NCBI RefSeq assembly: GCF_025145285.1
Contig: NZ_CP102251.1
Coordinates: forward strand, 3,658,001-3,722,000
Length of the DNA: 64,000 bases
Origin: Alistipes onderdonkii
GTDB lineage: Bacteria; Bacteroidota; Bacteroidia; Bacteroidales; Rikenellaceae
Direction of reading: 5' to 3'
Shown in pieces: positions 9,194-16,707 of the stretch (its first letter is position 1; every line of letters starts with the position of its first letter). A program made the position numbers and the translations under genes. The notes beneath the pieces were generated by a model. It was not told the DNA's origin. It saw nothing but the letters and a program-made list of their open reading frames with translations, and did not search any database.

Positions 9194-9304
9194 CCCCGCA
9201 CACCCCGGCAAACAGCCCCGCACTTTCCGGCCGGCGCCGGCAGCAACGGCAGTGCGACGACACGGAACAGGATCGGCACTCCGGCAAACGCTCCGCCCCC
9301 CCCA

Positions 9305-9338
9305 CAAAAAAAGACACCGGGCAAATGCCTGGTGTCTT
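9305..9338 (-). terminator. Terminator of the outer-membrane barrel gene
   Basis: Read on the minus strand, an 11-bp stem (AGACACCAGGC / GCCCGGTGTCT, one G-U pair) with a short ATTT loop is followed by seven T residues. It lies 33 bp after the stop of the gene at 9371-12325. Confidence 0.8.
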
Positions 9339-9370
9339 ATTCATGTCCGGAGCCGAACCCGGCCGCCGCG

Positions 9371-12325
9371 CTACCTCGGCCCGTGGAACATTCCCGGAGG
9401 AGGGCCGCCCGGGCCGCCGGGCCCCATGCGGCGCGATCCCGAAGGTTGTGCCACGCCGTCGTAATCCTTGATGTTTTTCGACCCCTTCTTGCCGAACCGG
9501 CGCAGGTTGTAGGTGAACTGCACCATATAGTAGCGGCCGATCACGCTGTTGGTCGAATTCTGCGTCCACCCCGAGCCCGTCGAACGGGCGAAGGCCTTGT
9601 TCTGGTTGAAGATGTCGTTCACGCCGACCATGATCTCGCCGCGCTTGTTCTTGAAGACCTTTTTGCCGATCCAGGCGTTGCACAGCAGGTAGGAATCGTC
9701 GTAATCGTTCGTAAAACCGATGTACTGCGTATAGGCCACGCTGCCCGTGAAGGTAAAGCCCAGCGGGAAGACGAACTTCATGTTGCCCTGCGCCGTATGG
9801 TTGAAATAACGGTTCTTGGAACCCGATTCGCCCAGCGAGTTGGTCGCCTCATTATAGGTACCGGCCCACGAAAGGGTGAAGTCCACGTTCTCCGAAATGT
9901 TGCTGCCCAGCACCGTGCGGAAGTCGTAGCCGATATTCTTGGTGTCGTTGCGCTCGCCGCCCGTGATGAACCCGTCGCTGTCGACCACACCGCCCAGCAT
10001 GCTCGGGGTCTTGGTGAAATTGACGCCCGCCATCACGTTGAAGTTGCTCTTCAGGAACCCGATGGGGAACCCGTAGCTCAGGTGCGTGCGCAGGTTCCAG
10101 TAACCGTCGAGGTTGACGGGGGTGGAGTAGTAGTTGGGGGTGTACTGCTCGCCGCCGAGGGTGATCGTACCGGGGTTCGAGACCAGGTGGTTGGCGTTGT
10201 AATCCGACGTATTCTGCATCGAGAACATCCACATGAACGTCCGTCCCTTCTCCACGTTGGAGTTCGTATAGTGGAAATTGACCCGGTGGCTGTACGACGG
10301 GTTCAGGTTGGGGTTACCCTTGGTGATGTTCTGCGCGTCCGACACGTCGGCCACGTTCTGGAGGTCGGTGATCGAGGGGTTGTCGGTATAGGACGAGACG
10401 AACAGGCGCAGCGAATTCTCGCGGTTGATGTTCAGCTGCCCCATCATGAAATAGGTCACGTCGTTATACGAATGCTTGATCTTGTCGGCGGCGTCGCGTA
10501 CGATCTGCCCGTCGAGCGTGGCATGCTGGTAATAGACGTTCGCCACGAACGTGTTGCGCTCCTTCGAATAACGGAAGCCGGGGCCGGCGCTCTGCGTCAG
10601 GTAACCGCTCTTGTAAGAGTTGGAAAGCGCCCCGTCGGGGAGAAGCCCTGCGACCGAATAGTCCGGCCCGGTTATGAACGACCTCTTGTCGCGCTCCTGA
10701 TAATCGTAGCGGATGCGGTACTGCACGCTCACCTGGGCATATTTGGCCACAGGTTCCGTATAGGTGAACTGCCCGCGCAGGCCGTAGCTGTTCGAGGGGG
10801 CGAGGTTGCGCAGGTAACGCAGACGGGTATAGCCCGTCGTGTCCCAGCCCCACGGGCCGTCGGCCCCGTCGGGGCGGACGGACGAAATCGGCAGGACGTT
10901 CGAGAAGGAATTCGAGTTGTTGGTATTGTCCGAATAATTCACATTGCCGTCGAGGGTGATCGTACGGCCGTCCTTCCCGAGCTTGGCACGGTAGACGGCG
11001 CTCGTGCGCAGGTTGTAACCGTGGCGCAGGCCGTCGTTGAAATTCTCGGTACGGCTGTAACCGCTCTGGCCGAACTGCCAGCCCTGCGTCGTGCTCAGGG
11101 GGTCGTTGGACTGGTAGCTGAAACTGGGGCGCACCATCAGATTCTGGTTGTCGGAGATCTTCCACTCCAGGCGGGCGTTGAAACGGTGGTTGTAGGCCTC
11201 CGTATTCGAATAGCCGCGCGTCGCGAGGGTGTCCACCGGCATGGGGGATTCATACCACTTGTCCACCGTGGACTGGTTCTTCGTATCGGTATTGTTGAAG
11301 AAATAGCTGCCCTGGAACGACACCTGGTCGCGTTTGCCCCATGTGTCGGAGTAGTTGACGCCGATGGCGTTCACCGACGCCACGCCGCTCTGCGGACGCA
11401 CCATGTACTGTCCGACACCGCCGCGGCGGCCGCCGCCGGAACCCGATACGCCGAGGATGTCCTCGAACGAGAAATTCTGTTGGTTGATATTATTGAACAG
11501 GCCGATGACCGACACGCGGCTGTCGCCGCTGAAGATATTGGCATTACCGCCTATGACATATTTGTTCCTGGCCTCGGTCTTGGTATCGGCATCGTAACCG
11601 TAACCGGCATACAGTTTACCGAACTGTCCCTGCCGCATGTTGGCATGGGTGACGATGTTGAGCGCCTTATAACCCTCGCCGTCGTCCATGCCCGAGAATT
11701 CGGCGGCGTCGCTCAGTTTGTTGTAGACCTCGATGCGGTCGACAGCCTGTGCCGGCAGCGACTTGATGGCCGTCGTCACGTCCTCGCCGAAGAATTCCTT
11801 GCCGTCGACGAAAATCTTTTTGACCGACTCGCCCTGTGCCTCGACCGTACCGTCGCTCACGGTGATGCCCGGCATCTTCTTGAGCAGGCCTTCGACGTCG
11901 GCATCGTCGGTGACCTTGAACGCCCCGGCGTTATAGCTTACCGTATCGCCCTTCTGGGAGGTGCGGAGCGCCTTGGCCTCCTTGACGACGGTTTCGATCT
12001 GCACGCCCGGCCTGAGTTCGATCTTGCCGATGTCCTGTTTGGCGGCCGAGACCTTGAAGGTGGTTTCCGCGCTGTTGTAGCCCAGGAAAGAGACTACGAG
12101 TTTATATTCGCCGTATGCGAGCGAGGGGATCGACACGGCGCCCTTGAAGCCCGAAGTGGAGTACTGTTTCTTGTCGGGGGCAGCGGCCGGGGCGAATTCC
12201 AGCACGGCACCCGCGACCGTTTCGCCGGTCTCGGCGTCGACCACCGTACCCGTGACCGTCCCCTTCTGGGCAAAGGCGGCGACGGCGAAAAGCGTAAATA
12301 AGGTTGAGAGTAGCAGTCGTTTCAT
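9371..12325 (-). CDS. Large outer-membrane beta-barrel protein with carboxypeptidase-regulatory-like and plug domains
   Basis: 984 residues with a signal peptide (MKRLLLSTLFTLFAVAAFA). Residues ~22-110 form a carboxypeptidase-regulatory-like beta domain (GTVTGTVVDAETGETVAGA). A plug-like region follows (~130-220: VEGLLKKMPGITVSDGTVEA, FVDGKEFFGEDVTTAIKSLPA). A ~700-residue barrel of the outer_membrane_beta-barrel (OMP_b-brl_3) type completes the protein. It looks like a TonB-dependent-receptor relative, but no TonB box can be assigned by eye and no SusD partner is adjacent. The C-terminus carries a Gly/Pro/Met-rich tail (RRMGPGGPGGPPPGMF) beyond the last strand, and a Gly-rich insert GSGGGRRGGVG lies in the first barrel third. 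It is followed by its own terminator. Confidence 0.88.
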   Translation of the reverse strand: MKRLLLSTLFTLFAVAAFAQKGTVTGTVVDAETGETVAGAVLEFAPAAAPDKKQYSTSGFKGAVSIPSLAYGEYKLVVSFLGYNSAETTFKVSAAKQDIGKIELRPGVQIETVVKEAKALRTSQKGDTVSYNAGAFKVTDDADVEGLLKKMPGITVSDGTVEAQGESVKKIFVDGKEFFGEDVTTAIKSLPAQAVDRIEVYNKLSDAAEFSGMDDGEGYKALNIVTHANMRQGQFGKLYAGYGYDADTKTEARNKYVIGGNANIFSGDSRVSVIGLFNNINQQNFSFEDILGVSGSGGGRRGGVGQYMVRPQSGVASVNAIGVNYSDTWGKRDQVSFQGSYFFNNTDTKNQSTVDKWYESPMPVDTLATRGYSNTEAYNHRFNARLEWKISDNQNLMVRPSFSYQSNDPLSTTQGWQFGQSGYSRTENFNDGLRHGYNLRTSAVYRAKLGKDGRTITLDGNVNYSDNTNNSNSFSNVLPISSVRPDGADGPWGWDTTGYTRLRYLRNLAPSNSYGLRGQFTYTEPVAKYAQVSVQYRIRYDYQERDKRSFITGPDYSVAGLLPDGALSNSYKSGYLTQSAGPGFRYSKERNTFVANVYYQHATLDGQIVRDAADKIKHSYNDVTYFMMGQLNINRENSLRLFVSSYTDNPSITDLQNVADVSDAQNITKGNPNLNPSYSHRVNFHYTNSNVEKGRTFMWMFSMQNTSDYNANHLVSNPGTITLGGEQYTPNYYSTPVNLDGYWNLRTHLSYGFPIGFLKSNFNVMAGVNFTKTPSMLGGVVDSDGFITGGERNDTKNIGYDFRTVLGSNISENVDFTLSWAGTYNEATNSLGESGSKNRYFNHTAQGNMKFVFPLGFTFTGSVAYTQYIGFTNDYDDSYLLCNAWIGKKVFKNKRGEIMVGVNDIFNQNKAFARSTGSGWTQNSTNSVIGRYYMVQFTYNLRRFGKKGSKNIKDYDGVAQPSGSRRMGPGGPGGPPPGMFHGPR

Positions 12326-12413
12326 CTTCAGATTATATAGATACGTTTATTTTTTGCGCTTGCGAAGATAACTTTTTTATGGCAGACTTCCCCTCTGCCG
12401 CGGGTGAATCGAC

Positions 12414-12447
12414 AAAAAAGGGGTGCCAGTCGACCAACCGACACCCC
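12414..12447 (-). terminator. Terminator of the DUF4890 gene
   Basis: On the minus strand, an 8-bp stem (GGGGTGTC / GGCACCCC, one G-U pair) and a 12-nt loop are followed by TTTTTTG, 30 bp after the stop of the gene at 12478. Confidence 0.75.
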
Positions 12448-12477
12448 GGCTGTGACAAGCCGTTCGATGACCTAACC

Positions 12478-12906
12478 TCACTTCCTGCCCTTTGCGGGAC
12501 GGGGCTTGTCACATTTCCTGCCTTCCTTGCAGGCGCATCCCTTTCCATCCTTCATCTGCGGGCCGGGCCTCATACCGGGCTTCGGGCCCTGCATCTGCTT
12601 CCACTGCTCGAACTGCTCGGGCGTAAGGATCTTTTGCATCTTCTCGGCCTTGGCCTTGCGGGCGGCGCGCATCCGCTCGTGCTGCGCCTGCATATCCTTT
12701 ACCTCCTGCAGGTTGAGTTCGTAGAGCTGCTTCGACTGATCCTCGTTGAGGTTCAGTTTTTCGACCATGCGGTCGGTCTTGCGCTGGGCCATCTGTTCGG
12801 CCGTGGGGCGTTCCTTTGTCCTCGGAGCCCGCCGATCCTGCGCAAAAGCGCTCGTTCCCGCCAGCAGGCAAAGGGTCATTGCAACCGCAAAAATTCTCTT
12901 TTTCAT
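12478..12906 (-). CDS. Small periplasmic DUF4890 / Spy-like protein
   Basis: 142 residues with a signal peptide (MKKRIFAVAMTLCLLAGTSAFA). The body is highly charged and helical, with TAEQMAQRKTDRMVEKLNLNEDQSKQLYELNLQEV at the N-terminal side and LTPEQFEQWKQM further on. This two-helix pattern recalls the LTxxQ-type repeats of CpxP/Spy periplasmic chaperones and the Bacteroidota family DUF4890. The C-terminus is rich in Lys, Gly and Cys (CACKEGRKC), which might bind metal. The ATG at 12906 is used because it opens the signal peptide; a longer open frame upstream has no protein-like character. It lies between a barrel gene and a two-component system, all on the same strand. Confidence 0.8.
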   Translation of the reverse strand: MKKRIFAVAMTLCLLAGTSAFAQDRRAPRTKERPTAEQMAQRKTDRMVEKLNLNEDQSKQLYELNLQEVKDMQAQHERMRAARKAKAEKMQKILTPEQFEQWKQMQGPKPGMRPGPQMKDGKGCACKEGRKCDKPRPAKGRK

Positions 12907-12963
12907 AGCATTAAGATTTTTGTTATCCGTTCGCCGAAACACCTTCGGCTCGCAGTACTGATG

Positions 12964-12971
12964 CAAAGGTA
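12964..12971 (-). promoter_or_regulatory. -7 box for the DUF4890 gene
   Basis: On the minus strand TACCTTTG matches TAnnTTTG about 58 bp before the start codon. The -33 region is not obvious. Confidence 0.5.
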
Positions 12972-13034
12972 AAGCCAAATCGGCACGACGATGCCGACTC
13001 GGGGGCCAAACGACTGAAAGGCAGGGTGAACCGA

Positions 13035-13796
13035 CTATTCGGCGGGTTGAACGGAGGTGAGCCAGGCCTTGAATTCGGGGACGCGGGCCTTGGAAATGAC
13101 GATGCGTTCGGGGGTTCCGACCGTCAGGTGGAGCGCCAGGCGGCTGCCGAACCACACGGCGATCTCCTTCACGGCGCGGCGCGCCACGATGAACTGGCGG
13201 TTGGCGCGGAAGAAATCCGCTTCGGGCAGGATGGCCTGCAGGGTTTCGAGCGTCTTGTCGAGCGGGTAGGAAACTCCCTCGTAGGTACAGGCGGTGACTT
13301 TCTCGTTGCTGGTATAGCAATAGGCGATCTGCTCGCGCCGGAGCGGGATGATCCGGTCGCGGACATGCACCAGGAAAGCCTGCTCGTGCCGTGCCGCGGC
13401 CATCGTCCGCACCCGGAAGCCGTAATCGCGGCGTTCGCCCTTGGACAGGCGTTCCAGCTTGCCCAGCGCACGCTGCACGTCGGCGTTGTTGATTGGTTTG
13501 AGCAGGTAGTCGATGCTGTTGACCCTGAAGGCTTCGAGCGCATACTGGTCATAGGCCGTCGTGAAGACGACGGGTGCGGTAACCTCCACGGCGTCGAAGA
13601 TGCGGAACGAATCGCCGTCGGCCAGGTGGATGTCCATGAACAACAGGTCGGGCTGGGGATTCGCACGCAGCCATTCGACGCTCTCCTCGACGCTTTCGAG
13701 CGTCCCGATGATCTCCACGCCGGGAGCCACCTGTTTCAGGATGGCCTCCAGGTTCAGCGCGGCGGCGGTTTCGTCCTCGATAATCAGGGCCTTCAT
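13035..13796 (-). CDS. LytTR-family response regulator
   Basis: 253 residues. The receiver domain (1-~120) has the acidic pair IIEDE (7-8), phospho-acceptor D55 in LLFMDIHLAD, a Thr in VVFTTAYD and the conserved Lys in YLLKPIN. The LytTR DNA-binding domain (~150-253) carries FLVHVRDRIIPLRREQIAYC and FFRANRQFIVARRAVKEI. It is the cognate regulator of the upstream LytS-type kinase: its ATG overlaps the kinase stop by 4 nt (ATGA). Likely targets are nearby envelope genes (DUF4890, barrel), but no LytTR direct-repeat site could be assigned by eye. Confidence 0.93.
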   Translation of the reverse strand: MKALIIEDETAAALNLEAILKQVAPGVEIIGTLESVEESVEWLRANPQPDLLFMDIHLADGDSFRIFDAVEVTAPVVFTTAYDQYALEAFRVNSIDYLLKPINNADVQRALGKLERLSKGERRDYGFRVRTMAAARHEQAFLVHVRDRIIPLRREQIAYCYTSNEKVTACTYEGVSYPLDKTLETLQAILPEADFFRANRQFIVARRAVKEIAVWFGSRLALHLTVGTPERIVISKARVPEFKAWLTSVQPAE

Positions 13797-15100
13797 CCGA
13801 TGGCGGGTTTTTGCAGCGGCATGCGCACGACGAACTCCTTGTCGGTGTCGATGATCTCGATGTCGCGGCCCGTAATCAGGTGCCAGCGGTTGCGCAGGTT
13901 TTCCAGGCCGATGCCCGTCGACGGTTCGGGTTCGATCTTCGGCACCTTGGGATTGGCGACCACCAGCCACCCCTGCTCGGTGCGGATCGAGATATGGAAC
14001 GGCTTGCTGCGGGTTATGGTATTGTGTTTGACGGCGTTGCCGATCAGCGGCTGCAACGACAGCGCCGGGAGCGTCCAGGAGCGATACTTGTCGTCGACGT
14101 CGATGTCGAAGAACAGTTTGTCGGCATAGCGTATTTCGAAGAGGTAGCTGTACGCTTCGATGAATTTCAGTTCCTCGTCGAGCGTCATCAGCGTGCTCTG
14201 GCCGTTCTGGATGATGTAGCGGAACGTATACGACAGCTGGTCGATGTAGGTCAGCGCCTTGTCGTCGTGCTTCTCGCGCACGAGCATCGCCAGCGAATTG
14301 AGCGAATTGAAGAAGAAATGGGGGTTGATCTGCCCGACGAGCATGTTGTAGCGGGTCGTGAGGTTCTCGTTCTTGAGCCGTTCGTTCTCCATGACGACCG
14401 CCTGCTGCTTCGAGTTGAGCACGTAGACCCAGCCGTAGAGCATCGACACGGCCACGGCGAACGAACACTTGAGCAGCAGCATGTAGTCGAAGATATGCCC
14501 GCTCATGAAATTCAGGACGATCTGCCCCGAATGCCATTCGCGGACAGGGGCGAAGATATAAAGCGCCGCGGCCGCCACGAGGCACCCCATGCAGTGGAGG
14601 GCGAAACGCCCCGCCTTGTAATTGCGGCGTGCGGAGGTCAGGATAGAGAGCATGATGAACGATACGACCAGGTAGTAGATCAACTGCAACGTCAGCTCCG
14701 AAGTCCTCGACGGCCGGTTGTAGAGCGTGCTGTAATCGAACTCCTCGCCGTTGCGCATACGCAGTTCGTTCATCACCGGATGGGCGCCGTAACGGCGCGG
14801 GGCGACCACGTCGACCACCAGCCGGTCGCCGTCCGAAAGATCCATCCGGCGGATGCGCTGCATCGGCACGTAGACGCTGTCGCGGTTCCCGTAGACGATG
14901 TACCCGTGGCCGTCGGGACTGACGTGCAGCACCCCTTCCTCGCTGCGTGTGACGACGCTCGCCCGCGCCGGCCGCGGCTGTCCTTCGCCCTTTTGCTCGA
15001 CGATCAGCAACAGCACATAGGAAAAGTTGACCACCAGGCTGATGGCCAGCGCAACCAGCAGGTTGAGCATCAGGTCGGAATATTTCGATTGCAGGTTCAT
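13793..15100 (-). CDS. LytS-type sensor histidine kinase with a Rho-like OB-fold sensor loop
   Basis: 435 residues. Hydrophobic segments lie near 11-33, 136-155, 166-184 and 205-227. The His_kinase domain follows, with the phospho-acceptor in QINPHFFFNSLNSLAMLV (258-275) and an ATPase region with LQPLIGNAVKHNTI and GIGLENLRNRW. Between the first two membrane helices (~55-115) is a compact beta-rich stretch, EGVLHVSPDGHGYIV then DSVYVPMQRIRRMDLSDGD. It resembles the cold-shock/OB RNA-binding domain of transcription terminator Rho, whose pattern is GVLE..DG.GF...DIYVS..QIRR..L..GD. Topology would place this domain outside the cytoplasm, so it is probably a ligand-sensing OB fold rather than an RNA binder. 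It forms an operon with the LytTR regulator. Confidence 0.88.
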   Translation of the reverse strand: MNLQSKYSDLMLNLLVALAISLVVNFSYVLLLIVEQKGEGQPRPARASVVTRSEEGVLHVSPDGHGYIVYGNRDSVYVPMQRIRRMDLSDGDRLVVDVVAPRRYGAHPVMNELRMRNGEEFDYSTLYNRPSRTSELTLQLIYYLVVSFIMLSILTSARRNYKAGRFALHCMGCLVAAAALYIFAPVREWHSGQIVLNFMSGHIFDYMLLLKCSFAVAVSMLYGWVYVLNSKQQAVVMENERLKNENLTTRYNMLVGQINPHFFFNSLNSLAMLVREKHDDKALTYIDQLSYTFRYIIQNGQSTLMTLDEELKFIEAYSYLFEIRYADKLFFDIDVDDKYRSWTLPALSLQPLIGNAVKHNTITRSKPFHISIRTEQGWLVVANPKVPKIEPEPSTGIGLENLRNRWHLITGRDIEIIDTDKEFVVRMPLQKPAIG

Positions 15101-15125
15101 CGCATCTCCTTACGCCCCGGCAGGG

Positions 15126-15659
15126 TCATTCATCCTCCTTGAACCACGAGGCATAGAGCATGTAATCGTGCGCCGTGCGGCGGATGATCTCCTCGCGCTG
15201 CTCGGGCGTCACCTCCTTGACCTTCTTGGCCGGGACACCCGCATAGACCGAATTGGGTTCCAGCTTGGCGTTCGACAGCACCAGCGCATTGGCCGCGATG
15301 ATGCAGCCCGAGGGGACGACGGCATTGTCCAGCAGGGTAGCGCCCATACCGATCAGGCAGTTGTCGCCGATGACAGCGCCGTGGACGATGGCGTTGTGGC
15401 CCACCGACACGTCGTTGCCGATGATGGTCTGCGACGGGTGTTTGGCCTTGTCGTAAATCGTATGCAGCACGACGCCGTCCTGGATGTTCGTACGGTCGCC
15501 GATGACGATTTTGTTCACGTCGCCGCGCAGCACGGCGTTGTACCAAATGGAGCAGTCGCGGCCGATGGTCACGTCGCCCAGGATGACGGCCGTCTCGGCC
15601 AGGAACGTATTTTCTCCGATCACGGGTGTGTGTCCCCGCACTTCTTTAATCAATGCCAT
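15126..15659 (-). CDS. Gamma-carbonic anhydrase / hexapeptide-repeat family protein
   Basis: 177 residues of left-handed beta-helix hexapeptide repeats (TAVILGDVTIGRDC, VIIGNDVSVGHNAIVHG-like repeats). The trimeric metal site is suggested by His in VVLHTIYD, VGHNAIVHG. The sequence GDVNKIVIGDRTNIQDG is characteristic of the YrdA/CaiE/gamma-CA group. Many members hydrate CO2 or are acyltransferase-like; activity must be assumed from family only. The ATG at 15659 (MALIKEVRGHTP) fits the family's usual start better than the frame continuing upstream. It lies 25 bp upstream of the kinase gene and downstream of mazG on the same strand. Confidence 0.88.
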   Translation of the reverse strand: MALIKEVRGHTPVIGENTFLAETAVILGDVTIGRDCSIWYNAVLRGDVNKIVIGDRTNIQDGVVLHTIYDKAKHPSQTIIGNDVSVGHNAIVHGAVIGDNCLIGMGATLLDNAVVPSGCIIAANALVLSNAKLEPNSVYAGVPAKKVKEVTPEQREEIIRRTAHDYMLYASWFKEDE

Positions 15660-15764
15660 AATTCCGTAATAAAATTTCTTAGTTTCACATGTATATTTCC
15701 CTGCATGACCCGCCACCGTACGGTGGTGCCCCGGACATGGACAGCGCTGCCGGAAGGCAATCTT

Positions 15765-16541
15765 TTATTCGCCTTTTTTGGCTTCCTGCCACAGGGCCTC
15801 CATCTGGCCGAGCGAAAGGTCGTGCAGCGAATTCCCTTGTGCGGCAGCCTGTTCCTCCATGTAATTGAAGCGGCGGATGAACTTCTTGTTCGTACGCTCC
15901 AACGCAGATTCGGGATCGACGCCGTAGAGCCGCGCAGCGTTGACCAGCGCAAAGAACAAGTCGCCGAACTCGGCTTCGAGGTTCGCCTTGTCGCCCGAGC
16001 GCATCTCGGCCTCGACTTCGGCGGTCTCCTCCTTCACCTTGTCCCACACATCCTCGCGCTTCTGCCAGTCGAAGCCCGTCGCCGCGGCCTTCTCGCCTAC
16101 GCGGAATGCCTTGACCAGCGCCGGCAGCGAGCGGGGAACGCCGCCCAGCGTACCGCTCTTGCGGTTCTTTTTGCGGAGCTTGAGTGCCTCCCAATTCTCC
16201 TTCACCTGGTCGGGTGTATTGGCATGGATGTCGCCGTAAACGTGCGGATGGCGGTATACCAGTTTGTCGCACAAGGCGTTGGCCACATCCGCATAGTCGA
16301 ACGCCCCGGCTTCCTCACCCAGCTTGGAGTAAAACACCACATGCAGCAGCAGGTCGCCCAGCTCCTCCTTGATCCCCTCCATATTGTGGTCGGTGATGGC
16401 ATCGGCCAGTTCATACGTCTCTTCGATCGTATTGCTTCGCAACGAGTCGAACGTCTGCTCGCGATCCCACGGGCACTCGCGGCGCAGCGTGGTCATCACG
16501 TCGAGCAGGCGGGCCGTAGCCTCCAATCGTTTATCTTCCAT
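15765..16541 (-). CDS. mazG: Nucleoside triphosphate pyrophosphohydrolase MazG
   Basis: 258 residues with two MazG domains. The N-terminal one has CPWDREQTFDSLRSNTIEE, the EELGDLLLHVVFYSKLGEE helix and the EExxE/ExxD metal motifs. The C-terminal one has KVKEETAEVEAE and EAEFGDLFFALVNAAR. It hydrolyses non-canonical and excess NTPs to NMP plus PPi. Length and the two-domain plan match the E. coli enzyme. An alternative in-frame ATG at 16568 would add nine residues; the shorter start was chosen because it resembles family N-termini. It is probably first gene of mazG / carbonic anhydrase / lytS / lytTR. Confidence 0.93.
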   Translation of the reverse strand: MEDKRLEATARLLDVMTTLRRECPWDREQTFDSLRSNTIEETYELADAITDHNMEGIKEELGDLLLHVVFYSKLGEEAGAFDYADVANALCDKLVYRHPHVYGDIHANTPDQVKENWEALKLRKKNRKSGTLGGVPRSLPALVKAFRVGEKAAATGFDWQKREDVWDKVKEETAEVEAEMRSGDKANLEAEFGDLFFALVNAARLYGVDPESALERTNKKFIRRFNYMEEQAAAQGNSLHDLSLGQMEALWQEAKKGE

Positions 16542-16647
16542 TATCCGGTTTGTTTTTTCCGCCGTCATGCAGGGCGCAAACTGCCCGAGGCGCCGGGTCG
16601 CCCGGCCGCAGCAGCATGCAGCCTGCCCGGCCGCAATTTATCCCCTG

Positions 16648-16683
16648 CAAAGTTAGCACATTCGGCGGAAAATAGTAACTTTG
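16648..16683. promoter_or_regulatory. Back-to-back divergent promoters for mazG and the GH20 gene
   Basis: On the minus strand TAACTTTG (16648-16655) is a -7 box for mazG. On the plus strand TAACTTTG (16676-16683) is a -7 box for the hexosaminidase. They face away from each other with 20 bp between them. The expected -33 element of the rightward promoter therefore falls on the -7 box of the leftward one. Confidence 0.65.
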
Positions 16684-16707
16684 CATCGAACAAAATTCCG
16701 CAACCTC

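Noticed and set aside
9332..12301. Very long open frame on the plus strand opposite the outer-membrane barrel gene
   Set aside because: Composition is Arg/Val/His/Asp-rich with no domain pattern, and it mirrors codon structure of the minus-strand gene. In GC-rich DNA the opposite strand often stays open. The barrel protein on the minus strand has a signal peptide and clear domains.
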